A stretch of DNA of 64,000 nt from Polyangiaceae bacterium (GTDB lineage: Bacteria; Myxococcota_A; Polyangia; Polyangiales; Polyangiaceae): positions 124,001 to 188,000 of the forward strand of contig JADJRH010000011.1 of the NCBI GenBank assembly GCA_016712345.1. Direction: 5' to 3'. The notes beneath the pieces are model-generated. The model did not search any database and had not been told where the DNA came from. It saw nothing but the letters and a program-made list of their open reading frames with translations. This document shows, in pieces, positions 50,955-59,380 of the stretch (position 1 is its first letter; every line of letters begins with the position of its first letter). The translations under genes and the position numbers were made by a program.

Positions 50955-53520
50955 CTGCCCCGCCAAATCCCGCGTCGGCGAGGCGGCCTTTCACGAATTC
51001 AAACCACAAGACCGAAGCGGCCCCGATGCCGAGCGCGATGAGTACATCGGCGGCGGGGATCGATGCGAAGTGGAAAAGCGATCGAACAGGCGCGGCGTAC
51101 AAGGTGACGGCCAACACAGCCAAGGCCGCCAAGCTCACCGCAACGGCGGGAACGTTTTTTTGCGCGAGGGTGCCGATGAGTGAGCGGCCCCACGATCGAT
51201 TGGTGAAAATCAGCGCCACGTTGGCTGCGAGAAGCGCCGAAAAAGACCACGCGCGCGCGGCATCTTCCGAACCGAAACGCGTTTGCCCGACGATGTACAA
51301 CCCGAGAACGGCGGCGAGCGCGCTCGCACCCTGAAGGAGCGCCACTACCAACAAGCGCCACGAGAGAAGCGGTTCGTGAAGCGCGCGCGGTGGGCGGGTC
51401 ATGAGGTCGGGCTCTTCAGGCTCGGCTTCAAAAGCGACCGAACATGCCGGGTCGATCACCAGTTCTAAGAAAACCACGTGGGCAGGCAGAAGAAGCAGCG
51501 GAAGGCCGAGAAGCGGCGACAAGAGCGACGCACCCGCGATGGGAACGTGAATGGCCAAAATGTACACAAAGGCTTTTCGAAGATTTTGAAAGATCCGACG
51601 GCCGTTGCGAACCGCGGCAACAATCGCCGAAAAGTCGTCGTCGGTGAGCACCAGCGACGCAGCCTCACGCGCCACATCGGTTCCGCGTTTGCCCATGGCC
51701 ACGCCGATATGAGCGGCTTTGAGGGCGGGCGCGTCGTTCACTCCGTCGCCGGTCATCGCGACGATCTCGCCGCGGCGCGCGAGCGCTTTCACGAGCCGGA
51801 GTTTGTGGCTCGGCGACACTCGCGCGAAGACGTGTACATCTTGGATGCGCTCCGCGAGCGCGTCGTCGCTCATCGATTCAAGCTCGGGGCCCGTCACAAT
51901 GTGCTCGGTGGGCAGGCCCACTTTGCCCGCGATCGAACGCGCGGTGGCGATGTGATCGCCGGTGATCATCACCACGCGGATGCCGGCGCGGTGGCAGTCG
52001 GCCACGGAAGCAGGCACTTCAGCGCGCACCGGATCGTGCATTGCGGTGAGCCCGACAAATCGAAAATCAAAGTCGTGCTGAATTTCAGGGAGCGGCGCGC
52101 GGTCAAACTTGGCACTTGCCACGGCAAGCACGCGTAGACCGCGCGCCGCCATGTCGAGCACCACGTTGGAGAGCTTTTCGATCTCACTCTGAGGCAGGTG
52201 GCACAAATCAAAAATCGCTTCAGGTGAGCCTTTTGCGGCGATTAAAAAGCCGGTGCCGTCGGGCGATCGGAAGACGTGAGAGATGCTGAGGAGTTCTGGA
52301 GACAGCGGGTATTCGCGAAGGATTTCCCAATCGTCGTGAAGATGTTCGGTGCCTCGCAAAAAGCGATCACCGAGCGCGTGAAACGCGATCTCCATTGGAT
52401 CGAAGGGGTTTTGTTGGCTCGCCAAAATCCCCATTTCGGTGAGCGTGTGAAACTTTTCCGGAAGCTCGCGGGTGGTTGAATCGATCGCGAGCAGTTCACC
52501 GTCGGCCCAGATCTCGGCGATCGTCATTCTGTTTTCGGTGAGCGTGCCGGTTTTGTCGACGCAGAGCGTGGTGGCGGCGCCGAGCGCTTCAATCGCGGCG
52601 ACCTTGCGGGTGAGCACGCGCTGTTTTGAAATTCGATAAGCGCCGAGAGCGAAAAACACCGAGAGAACGACGGGAAACTCCTCGGGCAACAAGGCCATTG
52701 CCAGCGTGATGCCCGCGAGCAGCCCCGCGAGCCATTGCCCGCGCGAAACGCCGAACACCAAGACGAGCACGAGGCAAACGCCGACGCCGACGACGGTGAC
52801 GTTGCGAACGAGTCGATCGACCTCGGTTTGAAGGCGGCTTTTTTCGGGCGTTGTTTCGGCGAGGGTCGCGCCGATCTTGCCGATTTCGGTGCGACCGCCC
52901 GTGGCGCGCACTTCGGCGAGGGCGCGGCCGCGCACCACGAGTGTGCCCGAGAACACCGACGCGTGGTCGTCTCCGCCGGGCGGATCCATCGGCGTTTCGG
53001 CCGGTGCGGCGCGCTTTCGAACCGGCACGGACTCGCCCGTGAGAAGCGACTCATCCACTTGAAAACTCGATGCGTCGAGCAGGCTGCCGTCGGCGGGAAC
53101 GCGATCCCCTTCGGCGAGAACAACGAGGTCGCCGCGCACCACCTCGGCGCCGACGATGCGCAGTTCACGTCCGTCGCGGATCACCAGCGCGCGCGGGCTT
53201 GTGAGCGATCGAAGCGCGCGCACGGCAGCATCGGTCTTGCGCTCTTGATAGAGCGTGATGCCGATGACAACGACAACGAACGCGAGCAGCGTGACGGCTT
53301 CACGGGCATCACCGAGAACGAAGTAGATCGTGGCCGCGCCGAGCAGGAGAAGGAGCATCGGCTCGCGCACGACATCAAAGAGTGCTCGAAAAAAGCCGTG
53401 GCCTTGGTCGCTCGCGAGAACATTGGGCCCGTCTTCGGAAAGACGTGCGCGCGCTTCTTCGCTCGTGAGCCCCTTCGGAATCGAGGGCTTGATCACGAGG
53501 TGGGGGATAGCACGGTGCAT
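50938..53520 (-). CDS. Cation-transporting P-type ATPase, calcium-type (P2A)
   Basis: 860 residues. N-terminal cation-ATPase segment (GLTSEEARARLSEDGPN), TGES loop (LLTGESVPVRK), membrane motif PEEFPVVL, phosphorylation site CVDKTGTLTENR with Asp322, nucleotide-binding KGSPEAI, hinge MITGDHIATARSIA and GDGVNDAPALKAAHIGVAMG. Ten spans are expected; the C-terminal group (LPLLLLPAHVVFLELVIDPACS) resembles Ca2+/Mn2+ pumps of the SERCA/PMR1 group rather than heavy-metal pumps, and no N-terminal metal domain is present. PEEFP replaces the PEGLP of SERCA, so the ion is uncertain. The following metallophosphoesterase gene upstream on the strand overlaps its start by 28 bases, so they are probably cotranscribed. 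Confidence 0.88.
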   Translation of the reverse strand: MHRAIPHLVIKPSIPKGLTSEEARARLSEDGPNVLASDQGHGFFRALFDVVREPMLLLLLGAATIYFVLGDAREAVTLLAFVVVVIGITLYQERKTDAAVRALRSLTSPRALVIRDGRELRIVGAEVVRGDLVVLAEGDRVPADGSLLDASSFQVDESLLTGESVPVRKRAAPAETPMDPPGGDDHASVFSGTLVVRGRALAEVRATGGRTEIGKIGATLAETTPEKSRLQTEVDRLVRNVTVVGVGVCLVLVLVFGVSRGQWLAGLLAGITLAMALLPEEFPVVLSVFFALGAYRISKQRVLTRKVAAIEALGAATTLCVDKTGTLTENRMTIAEIWADGELLAIDSTTRELPEKFHTLTEMGILASQQNPFDPMEIAFHALGDRFLRGTEHLHDDWEILREYPLSPELLSISHVFRSPDGTGFLIAAKGSPEAIFDLCHLPQSEIEKLSNVVLDMAARGLRVLAVASAKFDRAPLPEIQHDFDFRFVGLTAMHDPVRAEVPASVADCHRAGIRVVMITGDHIATARSIAGKVGLPTEHIVTGPELESMSDDALAERIQDVHVFARVSPSHKLRLVKALARRGEIVAMTGDGVNDAPALKAAHIGVAMGKRGTDVAREAASLVLTDDDFSAIVAAVRNGRRIFQNLRKAFVYILAIHVPIAGASLLSPLLGLPLLLLPAHVVFLELVIDPACSVAFEAEPEEPDLMTRPPRALHEPLLSWRLLVVALLQGASALAAVLGLYIVGQTRFGSEDAARAWSFSALLAANVALIFTNRSWGRSLIGTLAQKNVPAVAVSLAALAVLAVTLYAAPVRSLFHFASIPAADVLIALGIGAASVLWFEFVKGRLADAGFGGAAKTRP

Positions 53521-54158
53521 GCCGCCGCACCGAGCGGCAAATCCACCACAAATATGGGGTTTTCAGGTGTGTACGCTTCGGTGCACACCGATGCGTTGAC
53601 GAATAAAGTGCCAGGCTCCACGTGACTTCCTGCGCCCTCGTGGATGTGGCCAAACACGTGCAGGCGCGGGCGCACGCGATCGATCGCCTTGCGCAGCTCT
53701 TCGCACCCCACGGCTTGGTTTGAAACGGTGCGATCGAGAATGCCGAAAGGCGGCCCGTGGGTGATGAGCACGTCAACGCCGACCGGAATGTGAGCCCAAA
53801 CTTCACGCAGGGGCTCGCCGCGGGCGAGGTTGAACGACCAGCTCATAAACTCGGGCTGCCACGGCGATCCGTAAAAGCGGAGACCGGCGACGGTGGCTTC
53901 TTTGTCGAGCAGGTATGTGGCGCCGTTGAAGATCTGGGCGCCGAGCTTGAGGTCGAGTTCTAAACAGCGGTCGTGGTTGCCGGCGATCACCACTTTGTGG
54001 GGGTGTGGCTGCGCCAAAAACCACTTGGCGAAATCGCGCGCCTGAATTTCTTTTCCGCTCGTGCAGAAGTCACCCGCGTGCACGAGCACGTCGCCTTCGG
54101 GAACGCGGAGGCGGTGATGCAAACCGTGCGTATCGCTGAGCAACACCAAACGGGGCAT
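53493..54158 (-). CDS. Calcineurin-like metallophosphoesterase
   Basis: 221 residues with all metal-binding blocks of the family: LLSDTHGLH (Asp, His), LVHAGDFC (Asp), IAGNHDRCLE (Asn, His), VLITHGPPFG (His) and HVFGHIHEGAG (His x2). It is a short, cytoplasmic, single-domain member; relatives hydrolyse phosphodiesters such as cyclic nucleotides, but the substrate of this group is unknown. The 3' end runs 28 bases into the start of the P-type ATPase gene, which suggests one transcript and translational coupling. The PiT phosphate-transporter gene ends 38 bases upstream on the same strand. Confidence 0.85.
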   Translation of the reverse strand: MPRLVLLSDTHGLHHRLRVPEGDVLVHAGDFCTSGKEIQARDFAKWFLAQPHPHKVVIAGNHDRCLELDLKLGAQIFNGATYLLDKEATVAGLRFYGSPWQPEFMSWSFNLARGEPLREVWAHIPVGVDVLITHGPPFGILDRTVSNQAVGCEELRKAIDRVRPRLHVFGHIHEGAGSHVEPGTLFVNASVCTEAYTPENPIFVVDLPLGAAACTVLSPTS

Positions 54159-54196
54159 GGGCGGCGCACATTAGCGCGGCAGGCCCGCGGCGCGAA

Positions 54197-55225
54197 TTAC
54201 TTCACACCTAAATGATCGAAGAGCCACATGGAGACGAAGGCGAGCGCGCCCGAAAGCGGCAGGGTGAGCACCCACGCAACGAGGATGTTTCCGGCAACGC
54301 CCCAACGAACCGCCGACACGCGTTTGCTTGCGCCGACGCCCATGATGCACGCGTTGATGCAGTGAGTTGTGGAGACGGGAATGCCGAGGCTGCTCGCCGC
54401 GAGAATGGTGAGCGTGCCGCTTGTCTCAGCCGCAAACCCTTGCAGCGGTGAGATGCGGATGATTTTGGAGCCCATTGTCTTGATGATCTTTTTGCCGCCC
54501 GCGGCGGTGCCAAGTGCGATGGCCGCGGCGCACGCGATGATGACCCAGCGCGGCACCGAATCACCCTTGGGGAGCATCCACCCGGGAAGAGTCTCCGCGT
54601 GGCCGGCGGCGACGAAGCTCGCGAGAGCGAGTGTGATGATGCCCATGGACTTTTGGGCGTCGTTGGAACCGTGTGAAAACGCCATGGCGCACGCTGAAAC
54701 CAACTGAAGTCCGCGCGATGTGCGGGTCACCGTGGAGTGGCGCGCGCGACGGAAGATCCAGAGCAGGAGCACCATCACGAAAAACGCGACGATGAAACCC
54801 ACGGTGGGCGACACCACAAGCGGGATCAGAACCTTTTGTGTGAGCGCGCCCCACTTAAAGGCGCTTGCGCCCGCGTGAGCAACAACGGCTCCGGCGAGCC
54901 CGCCGATGAGCGCGTGGGACGAGCTGGACGGGATGCCAAACCACCACGTGATCAAGTTCCAGATCGACGCTCCAAGGAGCGCCGCGAGGACGCACGCTTG
55001 GCTCACGACGGTGGGGTCGGCAAAACCGGAAGCGATGGTTTTGGCCACCGCGGTGCCGGTGATCGCGCCCACGAAGTTGAGAACCGCCGCGATGAGAACC
55101 GCGGTGCGAATGGGCAACACGCCGGTGGAAACCACCGTGGCGATGGCGTTCGCTGCATCGTGGAAGCCGTTGATGTAGTCGAACACAATCGCCATCACGA
55201 CGACGGCGATGAGCAGGCTAACCAT
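54197..55225 (-). CDS. pit: PiT-family inorganic phosphate transporter
   Basis: 342 residues, about ten membrane spans. PiT signatures appear at both ends: FDYINGFHDAANAIATVVSTGVL near the N-terminus and the paired repeat ACAMAFSHGSNDAQKSMGII in the second half, with FGIPSSSSHALIGGLAGA and LGIPVSTTHCINACIMGVGA as the re-entrant loops. It imports phosphate (as metal-phosphate) with protons or sodium. It is preceded, with an 8-base overlap, by the DUF47 regulator gene, the normal PiT partner. Polyphosphate kinase, a phosphate store enzyme, starts 8 kb away. Confidence 0.93.
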   Translation of the reverse strand: MVSLLIAVVVMAIVFDYINGFHDAANAIATVVSTGVLPIRTAVLIAAVLNFVGAITGTAVAKTIASGFADPTVVSQACVLAALLGASIWNLITWWFGIPSSSSHALIGGLAGAVVAHAGASAFKWGALTQKVLIPLVVSPTVGFIVAFFVMVLLLWIFRRARHSTVTRTSRGLQLVSACAMAFSHGSNDAQKSMGIITLALASFVAAGHAETLPGWMLPKGDSVPRWVIIACAAAIALGTAAGGKKIIKTMGSKIIRISPLQGFAAETSGTLTILAASSLGIPVSTTHCINACIMGVGASKRVSAVRWGVAGNILVAWVLTLPLSGALAFVSMWLFDHLGVK

Positions 55226-55859
55226 GCTTCACCGCAAGGTTCGAGAGTGTGGTGGCAACGTGATCGCAGTGATCGATCGCGCGCTCCAGATCTTCGAGAA
55301 CTTCACGCTGTTTGAGCGCCGTTTTCGCGTCGATGCTGTCGTCGCGGAAGAGACGGCTGATCTCGTCGCGATACGCTTTGTCGCCTGTCTTTTCGCTTTT
55401 TCGAAGCTCACGCGCCGCTTCAACAAGGTCGGGATATTCGTGTTTGCGAAGCTTGGGCACCGAGTTGCGAAGCACTTTTGTGCACTCCACCAAGGTGTCG
55501 ATGAGCGTGACCATGGCTTCGGTCGGCGAAGACAACCCAAAGAGCACAATGGCGCGCGCGGCGAGGTTGGTGAGGTCGACAACGTCGTCGAGTTCAGCAC
55601 CGAGGCGGTGGAGATCTTCGCGATCGAGCGGCGTTACGAAGGTGAGGGCGAGCGCGTCTTCCAGCTCTTTTTGGATGCCGTCGGCGCGATGTTCAATGAC
55701 CTGCACTGCGTCGCAAACCGATTGGCCCGATGTGCTTGGGTCTTTCCACTTCGCGAGTGCAACAGCCGCGTCGTGCGACGCGACAGCGAGGTTTTCGAGG
55801 TAGGTGTAAAAGTGATCTTCCCGAGGGAGGATCCAGCGGACAACGTCCTGAAGGCCCAT
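55218..55859 (-). CDS. DUF47 (PhoU-like) phosphate transport regulator
   Basis: 213 residues, all helical, of the DUF47/TIGR00153 family: PREDHFYTYLENLAVASHDAAVAL, HRADGIQKELEDAL, FVTPLDREDLHRLGAELDDVVD and HCDHVATTLSNLAVKHG. Charged E/D-xxx-D pairs in these helices bind metal, as in PhoU. It acts in the cytoplasm, regulating the PiT transporter whose gene overlaps its end by 8 bases. Start ATG 55859 gives MGLQDVVRWILPRED, the typical beginning. Confidence 0.9.
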   Translation of the reverse strand: MGLQDVVRWILPREDHFYTYLENLAVASHDAAVALAKWKDPSTSGQSVCDAVQVIEHRADGIQKELEDALALTFVTPLDREDLHRLGAELDDVVDLTNLAARAIVLFGLSSPTEAMVTLIDTLVECTKVLRNSVPKLRKHEYPDLVEAARELRKSEKTGDKAYRDEISRLFRDDSIDAKTALKQREVLEDLERAIDHCDHVATTLSNLAVKHG

Positions 55860-55999
55860 GCGCGGCCCGGATTAAGTCGAACCGCCCCTGCTCTCAATCG
55901 GTTCTTGAAGCTGTAACCGTCCTGACAAACTTCAGACGCCGTGCGGCCATGAGTGGCCAAAAACGCTACGAAATTGAAGCGGGCGCCGAGGCGTACCGA

Positions 56000-57139
56000 C
56001 TACGCGAGGAGGGAACGGGCGATGACGAGGCGCTGGATCTGGCTGGTTCCTTCGTAGATTTGAAGAACCTTGGCGTCTCGCATGAGCTTTTCGACGGGAT
56101 ATTCTTTGACGTAGCCGTTTCCGCCGAACACCTGCACGGCGTCGACGGCGGTTTGCATGGCGCTGTCGGCACCAAAGGCCTTGGCGATCGCCGAGGTTTG
56201 CGGATCGCGAATGCCGTTGTCGAGCTGCCACGCCGCTTTGAGATAGAGGAGGCGCGTCGCTTCAACGCGAATGGCCATTTCAGCGAGCATGGCCTGCACA
56301 AGTTGGTGTTGCCCGATGGGTACACCAAAGGTCTTGCGTTCCTTTGAGTACGCAACGGACTCGTCGAGAGCGCGCTGCATAAGGCCGGTGGCTCCTGCGG
56401 CGATGTCGGGGCGCGTTTGGTTAAACGTTTCCATCGCGAGCTTGAAGCCGTGGCCTTCGGGCGCGAGGAGGTTTTCTTTGGGCACCTTCACGTCTTCGAG
56501 GAAGATCTGTGCGGTGTCGCTCGCGCGTTGACCGAGCTTGTCTTCTTTTTTGCCAACGCGGAGGCCGGGCGTGTCGCGATCGACGATGAACGCCGCAATG
56601 CCCTTGTGCTTGAGCGCCGGATCTTTGGTGGCGAAGATGACGTAGAAGCGCGCGTAGCTCGCGTTGGTGATCCAGCATTTTTGGCCGTTCAACACGTAGT
56701 CGTCGCCGTGTTGAACGAAGCGCGTTTTGAGGCCCGCAACGTCGCTGCCGGCGTCGGGCTCGCTCGTGGCGTAACTTGCCATGACAGGTTCACTCGCGAG
56801 CAGGCCGAGGTACTTTTTCTTTTGCTCTTCGTTGCCGCCGAGTTTGATCGGCGTGACGGCCAATTGGTTGGCCGTGATGCTCGTTTGGATGCCGGTGCAG
56901 CCGTACGAGATCTGCTCGACGATGAGCGCGTTTTCGAGTTCACCCATGCCGGCTCCGCCGTACTCGGTGGGGATGCCGGGGTTCACAAGGCCGATTTCCC
57001 AGCCTTCCTTGAACACGTCCATGGGAAACCGCGAGTCGCGATCACACTCGGCCGCGATGGGGATGATTCGCTCTTTGGCAAAACGTCGAGCGGTTTCGAT
57101 CAGGCCTTTGTGCTCTTCAGATTGCAGAAAGTCGACCAC
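56000..57139 (-). CDS. Acyl-CoA dehydrogenase
   Basis: 379 residues from GTG 57139, selected because GGAGG lies 6 bases upstream and the product then begins DFLQSEEHKGLIETARRFA as in other family members. Domains are the N-terminal helical part, the middle beta domain (YATSEPDAGSDVAGLKT, QKCWITNASYARFYVIFA) and the C-terminal helical domain (QTRPDIAAGATGLMQRALD, QVFGGNGYVKEYPVEKLMRD, IYEGTSQIQRLVIAR). The Glu in IYEGTSQ is the catalytic base of short/medium-chain (FadE/Acd) type enzymes. It oxidises acyl-CoA at the alpha-beta bond, passing electrons to ETF. It stands alone, with no ETF or thiolase next to it. The chain-length preference cannot be told. Confidence 0.92.
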   Translation of the reverse strand: MVDFLQSEEHKGLIETARRFAKERIIPIAAECDRDSRFPMDVFKEGWEIGLVNPGIPTEYGGAGMGELENALIVEQISYGCTGIQTSITANQLAVTPIKLGGNEEQKKKYLGLLASEPVMASYATSEPDAGSDVAGLKTRFVQHGDDYVLNGQKCWITNASYARFYVIFATKDPALKHKGIAAFIVDRDTPGLRVGKKEDKLGQRASDTAQIFLEDVKVPKENLLAPEGHGFKLAMETFNQTRPDIAAGATGLMQRALDESVAYSKERKTFGVPIGQHQLVQAMLAEMAIRVEATRLLYLKAAWQLDNGIRDPQTSAIAKAFGADSAMQTAVDAVQVFGGNGYVKEYPVEKLMRDAKVLQIYEGTSQIQRLVIARSLLA

Positions 57140-57274
57140 GTCGTCCTCCGAAGCCCGCCCACAACGAAGGCGAACCCGGCGCGCTCGTAGCACTTATGGG
57201 GCGGCGTTGCGACGCCGTTGGGATCGCAAAAATCACCGCATGTTGGGGCGTCCGCGGTAGGCTGCCGAGCTGTG

Positions 57275-57781
57275 ATGTTTCGCGACGGTTCTCTCGTGAT
57301 CGCCCGAGGGGCTCTCTTGGCCGCGCTTTCCCTCGCAGGTCTTGGTGTTCTCGGGTGTGAATGGCTCACAGCTCCGCGGGGCGGCGGGGAAATGCCGCCC
57401 CCACCCCCCATGGCCAGTGGGCCCTGCGGGCCGACGGCGCCACCCTCCGCGAGCGGTCCAATGCCGCCGGCAACGGTGGCAACGCCGTCGCCCACAACGC
57501 CGCCGGGCGCCTCGGGAACAATGCCTCCCGCTACGGTCACAACCCCGCCGATGCCTCCACCGCCGCCCCCCACCGCGCCCACGATTGCAACGCCGACGCC
57601 GCCTCCGACGGTGACGGTGCCTTCGGCGAGCGCGACAGCTCCGGTGCCGCCGCCCGCTCCAACGCCCACGCCGGTTCCCACGCCCACTCCTGCGCCAACC
57701 CCTGCGCCTCCACCGCCGCCGACCCCCGCGCCCGCGCCCACGCCGACGCCTTCACCGGCGCCCGCTCCCGCGCCAACGTAG
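57275..57781 (+). CDS. Proline/alanine/threonine-rich lipoprotein
   Basis: 168 residues from ATG 57275. A signal with lipobox GVLGCE leads into a low-complexity chain of repeated PP-x-A, ASG-x-MPPATV and APTPTP units with almost no aromatic or charged residues, likely an extended surface spacer. No folded domain follows, so it is either a wall-spanning stalk or of unknown use. The antisense frame is open for 285 codons, but that is a product of the repeated GCC/CCG composition. A GC-rich stretch without sharp motifs makes this a moderate call; the signal peptide is its best support. Confidence 0.55.
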   Translation: MFRDGSLVIARGALLAALSLAGLGVLGCEWLTAPRGGGEMPPPPPMASGPCGPTAPPSASGPMPPATVATPSPTTPPGASGTMPPATVTTPPMPPPPPPTAPTIATPTPPPTVTVPSASATAPVPPPAPTPTPVPTPTPAPTPAPPPPPTPAPAPTPTPSPAPAPAPT

Positions 57782-57845
57782 GCCGACAGAACAAGCCCAA
57801 AGCGCGCCGCAGTCCAACCGCGCACAGAAAATGCGGAACGCGGTT

Positions 57846-57927
57846 GTGTACGCAATTGGGTATCGCACCAAAAAAATAAGTGTACACAAGAACGGCGCGG
57901 ACATGTGTGCCGGTGCGTTGTGTACAC
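57846..57927. repeat. Three GTGTACRC words in a convergent intergenic space
   Basis: GTGTACGC at 57846-57853, GTGTACAC at 57880-57887 and GTGTACAC at 57920-57927, with start spacings of 34 and 40 bases, in the 200-base gap between the Pro-rich lipoprotein and the small membrane protein gene. There is no ordinary stem-loop terminator here. This is the densest intergenic group of this word in the window. Confidence 0.6.
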
Positions 57928-57981
57928 ACTTCTCGTGCGATGAAACGAGTGCATCACGGGCGCGATTGGCCCGCGGCGCCG

Positions 57982-58122
57982 TCACTCTTTCATGCGTTTT
58001 CGACGCTTTTCAAACTCGGCGCGCACTGCGCGGGAGCCGAGCACGTAACCGAGAATCAATCCGATGAGCAGCACGCTTGGGATGTAGATGACGTGCTGCG
58101 GCGTGATCGCGCCGAAGTCCAT
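57982..58122 (-). CDS. Small single-span membrane protein at the end of the ccm group
   Basis: 46 residues: a short acidic start (MDFGAITPQH), one membrane span (IPSVLLIGLILGYVLG) and a strongly basic tail (VRAEFEKRRKRMKE). Its ATG shares one base with the TGA of the CcmD-like gene (TGATG), which is good evidence for translation by coupling. It is too short for common gene-length cut-offs and so could be missed. It follows ccmC and ccmD-like genes in the same strand, so I infer a part in haem handling or cytochrome c assembly, but no family was recognised. Confidence 0.6.
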   Translation of the reverse strand: MDFGAITPQHVIYIPSVLLIGLILGYVLGSRAVRAEFEKRRKRMKE

Positions 58123-58403
58123 CAGTCTTTCCCTCGCGCGGGAGCCTCACTTTTTTCACCGCGGGCGCGGCTCAGCGCGCTTTCAAGCGAGCTGATGCGC
58201 CGATCGATGCGGGCCTGTTTGCGGAACGAAACAATCACGAGCGCCACAACGCAGAGCCAAATCGCCATGTACGAGATGACGAGCAGGCGTTCGCCGCTTT
58301 GCAGTTCGGTCCCGCCTTGAACGGGTTTAAACGCCTGCGAGCGGTCGTCGGCGCTTTGCGAAGTGCCCGTGGGCTGCGCCTGCATGAAAAAGAGCGACTT
58401 CAT
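58122..58403 (-). CDS. CcmD-like haem-exporter accessory protein
   Basis: 93 residues. A single membrane span (ISYMAIWLCVVALVIVSF) is followed by a short helix (RIDRRISSLESALSRARG) that would form a coiled coil, and a basic tail. The layout (one span after a polar N-terminus, then a charged helix) is that of CcmD, which stabilises the CcmABC haem exporter. It is longer than the usual 50-70 residues because of an extra polar N-terminus. It starts 3 bases after ccmC and shares a base with the next small gene. The CcmD role is inferred mainly from position. Confidence 0.6.
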   Translation of the reverse strand: MKSLFFMQAQPTGTSQSADDRSQAFKPVQGGTELQSGERLLVISYMAIWLCVVALVIVSFRKQARIDRRISSLESALSRARGEKSEAPARGKD

Positions 58404-58406
58404 TTT

Positions 58407-59168
58407 TCAATCGCCTCCAATGCCTTCTTCGAGGGCTTCTTGCTCCAACTCGGCGAGCTTGGAGACCGAAAGTTCCATTTTGGCGCGCAGCCAAACGAGC
58501 GTGATCGCGAGGAGCGTGAACGCCAGAAATCCGAGCATCAGGCCCAATTTCATGTCGGGGTGTTGCAGGCCGCCGCCGCCGTTGGAGATGACTTTGGGGT
58601 GGTTGCCGCCCCACTTTTGAACGGAGTAGTGGATGATGGGCAGGTTGGCGGCGCCGAGTACACCAAGGGCCGCGGCGAACTTGCGTTCGGCATCACCGTC
58701 GCCGGTGAACGCGCGGAGCAGCACGTACGCAACGTAAATGAGTACACTCAGCATGGAGGTGGTGAGGCGCGGATCCCAGGTCCACGCGACGCCCCACGCT
58801 TTCATGGCCCACAACGGGCCGGAAATGAGCACCATCATGCCCATGACAACGGCGACTTCAGCGCCCGACTTGGCAACTGCGTCCCACCGTCGCGTGCCGC
58901 GCGCGAGGTAGCCGGCCGAGCCCACAAAGCAAACGGCGGCGCCGAGGTACATGGCGTACGCGGCGGGCACGTGGAAGTAAAAAATCTTTTGGACAATGCC
59001 CATTGTCGCTTCAACCGGCGCTCGAAACGCGACGACGTAGAGCGTGACAACGAGGGCAAGTGCGGTGGCAGCTGCGAGGGCTATGAAGCCAAAACCCGCC
59101 GCGGAGCCGGTCGCTGCAGACGGGGTGACGGGTTTCGCGTCCAGCGTTTGAACGGCCTGTCCTTGCAT
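58407..59168 (-). CDS. ccmC: CcmC-like cytochrome c assembly / haem exporter protein
   Basis: 253 residues with six membrane spans and the WWD-type haem-binding loop WAMKAWGVAWTWDPRLTTS. The segment FYFHVPAAYAMYLG (spans 1-2) holds one of the two haem-ligand His, and NLPIIHYSVQKWGGNHP carries the second. It handles haem for attachment to cytochrome c in the periplasm. CcmA, CcmB, CcmE, CcmF are not seen in the window. An N-terminal 25-residue polar extension precedes the first span. The CcmD-like gene follows after 3 bases. Confidence 0.85.
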   Translation of the reverse strand: MQGQAVQTLDAKPVTPSAATGSAAGFGFIALAAATALALVVTLYVVAFRAPVEATMGIVQKIFYFHVPAAYAMYLGAAVCFVGSAGYLARGTRRWDAVAKSGAEVAVVMGMMVLISGPLWAMKAWGVAWTWDPRLTTSMLSVLIYVAYVLLRAFTGDGDAERKFAAALGVLGAANLPIIHYSVQKWGGNHPKVISNGGGGLQHPDMKLGLMLGFLAFTLLAITLVWLRAKMELSVSKLAELEQEALEEGIGGD

Positions 59169-59380
59169 CGCGGTGTGTGGACCGTAGTGCCAACGTGAGG
59201 GCAGGGGAAGCGGAGTTTTCGTGGCTGGGTGCGTGGACGCGCATCAAACTTTTGCGAACGCCTCGCTTGGTCGGGTTATGCTTTGGCCCGGATGAAACAC
59301 GAGGCGATTGCGCGAAGGGGTCAAACCCTTTCGAGCGGAGTTTTCGTGAATCATCCGGGCTAGGTCCGGTTTCGCCGAGC

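Noticed and set aside
57100..57957. 285-codon minus-strand frame rich in Gly, Ala and Val
   Set aside because: It is the antisense of the Pro/Ala/Thr-rich lipoprotein and the start of the acyl-CoA dehydrogenase; the composition follows from GCC/CCG repeats and there is no motif.
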